A stretch of 64,000 bases of DNA from Nitrospira sp. ST-bin5 (lineage in GTDB: Bacteria; Nitrospirota; Nitrospiria; Nitrospirales; Nitrospiraceae), in assembly GCA_002083555.1 (NCBI GenBank), contig MSXN01000020.1, positions 1 to 64,000 of the forward strand. Reading direction: 5' to 3'. Shown piece by piece: positions 62,039 through 64,000 of this stretch. The stretch's first letter is position 1; every line of letters starts with the position of its first letter. The notes under the pieces are model-generated. The model made no database searches and was not told where the DNA came from. It worked only from the letters and a program-made list of their open reading frames with translations. A program made the translations under genes and the position numbers.

Positions 62039-63262
62039 TCAGCCCCCATGCTCCACCCATCGATTAAGCGCGCCCCTGATTGAAGATGGGACCAGAGTCC
62101 TCACCGCTCGTTGGCACGGACGAGCGAGCTGAGCCAACCGCGCGAGCCCCCGGCCACGGGAAAACCAGTTCGGCGGACTATTCACAATGGACGAGCCGTC
62201 CCGGCACAGCACCAGGCCAAATCGCCACCGTTCCCACCAGGTATCTTTCAACATAAAGTAGAAGGCCACCGCCTGCTCCTCACTGATGCCATTCCGTGGA
62301 TTCGCCAATAGACTGGCCGGCATACGTTCGGCCAACATCCGGACATCGGCGTCAGCCGAATAACGGGCATAGACGGATTCAGAAATCGGCGCATCCAGCA
62401 CCCGACGCGCCAGCGCCAATCCAATATATATCAATCGTTGGCACCGCCAGGCCGTTGCGTTGGCAAAGATCCGCTCCCAATCAAGGTCCTGGTGTGACCG
62501 GAGCAACTCGGCAACATCGCACACCCACTTGAGCTGCTCCCAGGCATGCTTCGATCCATGCACGCAGAGAAGAATCAGAAGATCCTCCGGCGCCAACCCT
62601 TGAACGGTCGAATTCCCCAGCTTCACAGGCGAGCGATGCGCCCAGAACTCCGGACGATCCAGTTGAAAGGAAAAATTCTGATGTGCCATCACCCACTGAA
62701 GATCGACCCGAAACAGGCTGCGCTTCTTGATAAACACATGATAAGGCCCCTCTTCGTGCTCCGCTTCCGCAGGGTCGTTTGAAGGATCCTTTCGTTGATA
62801 GCCCTGGGAGAACAGCACCTCTTGCGCCGCCCCGATCGCAGACTCGGGAATCAGAAGATCAAGATCGCTGAAATCACGGAGCGTCAGATCGCCATAGGCG
62901 GACAGCGCCAACGTCGCGCCTTTGATCGGCACAACCGGCACGCTGCGCGCGGCAAATGCGTCACACAGACCTCCCAGCTCCTGGGCGAGCGATCGATTCA
63001 GCATGGCACAGGCTTGCGTCTTTTGACGCAGCTTCGTCAACGTATCGGCCGGCACAAGAGCAGGACAGAGGGTCGACAGATTCCGGTAGAGCAACGGAAG
63101 CACACCGTGATAGGCGGCGAGGTCCAGCACGAGTCCCCAATCAAGAGGCTCCTGGACCCGCGAGCAGATGCGCGCGCGCAGTTCCTCGGTGACGCATGTT
63201 CGGGCGCACCAGACCAGTAGGTCGCCTTCAGGCGACCAGGGAAACTGTCGCGGTTCCTTCAT
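62039..63262 (-). CDS. NTP_transf_5-family nucleotidyltransferase (copy 2)
   Basis: A 407-aa protein of the nucleotidyltransferase family found with lasso and PqqD-linked RiPP clusters. Core: PIKGATLALSAYGDLTLRD followed by the Asp pair DLDLLI (133/135), expected to bind metal-NTP; helical N- and C-terminal regions (ICVHGSKHAWEQL-like) follow the paralogue at 51683. It could transfer a nucleotide to a phosphorylated or free peptide group. It starts in ATGA overlap with the HprK gene (63259-63262). Confidence 0.8.
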   Translation of the reverse strand: MKEPRQFPWSPEGDLLVWCARTCVTEELRARICSRVQEPLDWGLVLDLAAYHGVLPLLYRNLSTLCPALVPADTLTKLRQKTQACAMLNRSLAQELGGLCDAFAARSVPVVPIKGATLALSAYGDLTLRDFSDLDLLIPESAIGAAQEVLFSQGYQRKDPSNDPAEAEHEEGPYHVFIKKRSLFRVDLQWVMAHQNFSFQLDRPEFWAHRSPVKLGNSTVQGLAPEDLLILLCVHGSKHAWEQLKWVCDVAELLRSHQDLDWERIFANATAWRCQRLIYIGLALARRVLDAPISESVYARYSADADVRMLAERMPASLLANPRNGISEEQAVAFYFMLKDTWWERWRFGLVLCRDGSSIVNSPPNWFSRGRGLARLAQLARPCQRAVRTLVPSSIRGALNRWVEHGG

Positions 63263-64000
63263 CGCCCCTTCTCCAGCAATGGCGTGATCAATTTCGGCAA
63301 ATCCAGGATATCGCGACCGAAGTGCAGGCGGTAGCAATCGACCTGCTGCACGAGTTTCGCCAGGACCTTGAATTCACGTCTGGCGACCTCCTGATCGTAG
63401 ACCAGCAACGCTTGCGGCAGGAGCGCTTCCAATGCCCGGCTCTTGGGAAGCAACTCAAGGTGGCTCTGTGGCGCATCCACGACATGAGGAAAGAGCACCA
63501 GGGCCGGCTGGCAGCGCTCCCCGACCGCCGTGGGATAGAGGTCTTCGGCATAGAAGAATCGCTTGGGCACAGCCGGATGGAGCACCTGCTCTGATGCCGA
63601 CTTCAGCTCAGGGAAGAACTGCACCGTCGCGTCCGTCACATTGATCTTGATCGGAAACGGCAGCACCTCCACATGCGACCCGGCGTCCTGCAGGAGCGGA
63701 TGGTCGTCCGACAGATAGCGGTAACCTGACCGCAGCAAAGAGATAAACGAGGTGGTCTTCCCGCGGCCGCTGTTGCCGGGAATCAAAACGGCGCGCCCGT
63801 TGTGTTCTAAGGCCGTCGCATGAATCGTATAGAGCCCTCGCCGCCGCAGCAATTCAATCAGCGCCAGGTGAAACAGATATTCAATGAGATTGGAGGGCAG
63901 CCGCTCAGGATTGATCAAGTACCCGTCGGCCCGGCTCTGATCGCCGTCGATCACCAACACGCCGATCCCATGGAATTCCGCGATCAGAAGTCCCTGATCC
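63259..64000 (-). CDS. HPr-kinase-related peptide kinase (copy 2), 5'-partial
   Basis: The minus-strand frame is open to the window edge (about 247 codons seen). The HprK-like core is complete: YTIHATALEHNGRAVLIPGN, Walker A GNSGRGKTT, LSDDHPLL, and a C-terminal region matching copy 1 (LVQQVDCYRLHFGRDILDLP). The N-terminus lies beyond 64000. It overlaps the nucleotidyltransferase gene by 4 bp, so the kinase and nucleotidyltransferase are coupled, an arrangement known from phosphorylated lasso peptides such as paeninodin. Confidence 0.85.
   Translation of the reverse strand, partial: DQGLLIAEFHGIGVLVIDGDQSRADGYLINPERLPSNLIEYLFHLALIELLRRRGLYTIHATALEHNGRAVLIPGNSGRGKTTSFISLLRSGYRYLSDDHPLLQDAGSHVEVLPFPIKINVTDATVQFFPELKSASEQVLHPAVPKRFFYAEDLYPTAVGERCQPALVLFPHVVDAPQSHLELLPKSRALEALLPQALLVYDQEVARREFKVLAKLVQQVDCYRLHFGRDILDLPKLITPLLEKGR

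Noticed and set aside
1..64000. tRNA genes
   Set aside because: No cloverleaf with a convincing T-arm was found by eye; a tRNAscan run would be decisive.

Overview
The window is about 64 kb of dense, moderately GC-rich bacterial chromosome. Gene content (sulfite-oxidase-type molybdoenzyme, many lipoproteins and periplasmic proteins, OmpA-type protein, Slp lipoprotein) shows a didermic organism, and the overall style is most like Nitrospira (Nitrospirota). That assignment is an inference from gene style; no database was searched. The left edge is the first ~20 nt of a 16S rRNA gene on the minus strand, with its promoter and boxA.

Layout. 0.1-13 kb: rRNA promoter, then envelope genes on both strands (molybdoenzyme, lipoproteins, OmpA-like, DUF2959, YpfJ-type metallopeptidase, FUN14-like, ODP-type metallo-beta-lactamase, a chemoreceptor-tip-like helical protein, a Deg-type protease). 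12.8-21.3 kb: minus-strand housekeeping genes: an unusual RNase HI-ABC ATPase fusion, aroC, aspS, rluB, guaA, guaB. 21.4-30.3 kb: a rearranged accessory region with a large NHL-repeat protein, an IPT/TIG protein with an RHS-like start, an RHS cassette remnant with an orphan immunity-like gene, a DDE transposase, an RHS toxin C-terminus with its presumed immunity gene, and a RAYT element with terminal inverted repeats. 30.4-37 kb: scpB-scpA, pentapeptide protein, histone H1-like protein, cupredoxin, and a methyltransferase with a PqqD-like N-terminus. 37-40.5 kb: a defence-like patch (HepT/MntA toxin-antitoxin pair, a gene remnant, a possible nucleotidyl-cyclase-like protein, a frameshifted Sel1 protein). 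40.5-51.6 kb: ppx/gppA, recG, a peptidase-MA protein, methyltransferase, TPR, thioredoxin and hypothetical genes.

51.7-64 kb (running off the right edge) is the most interesting region: a minus-strand RiPP biosynthetic cluster that looks lasso-peptide-related. It encodes three very short paralogous precursor peptides (42, 47 and 42 aa) sharing a leader with a YxxPxL motif and a conserved Thr-Gly. It also has a PqqD/RRE protein, a lasso-B2-type transglutaminase-like protease, an ABC exporter, two HPr-kinase-related kinases, two nucleotidyltransferase-family proteins (one lacking a catalytic Asp), two overlapping ATP-grasp proteins (one degenerate) and two di-iron fatty-acid-hydroxylase-family membrane enzymes. 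Each precursor gene is followed by a strong hairpin and then by a tailoring-enzyme gene, suggesting a duplicated precursor-plus-tailoring module. No asparagine-synthetase-like lasso cyclase is visible; it may lie beyond position 64000 or be replaced by the ATP-grasp proteins.
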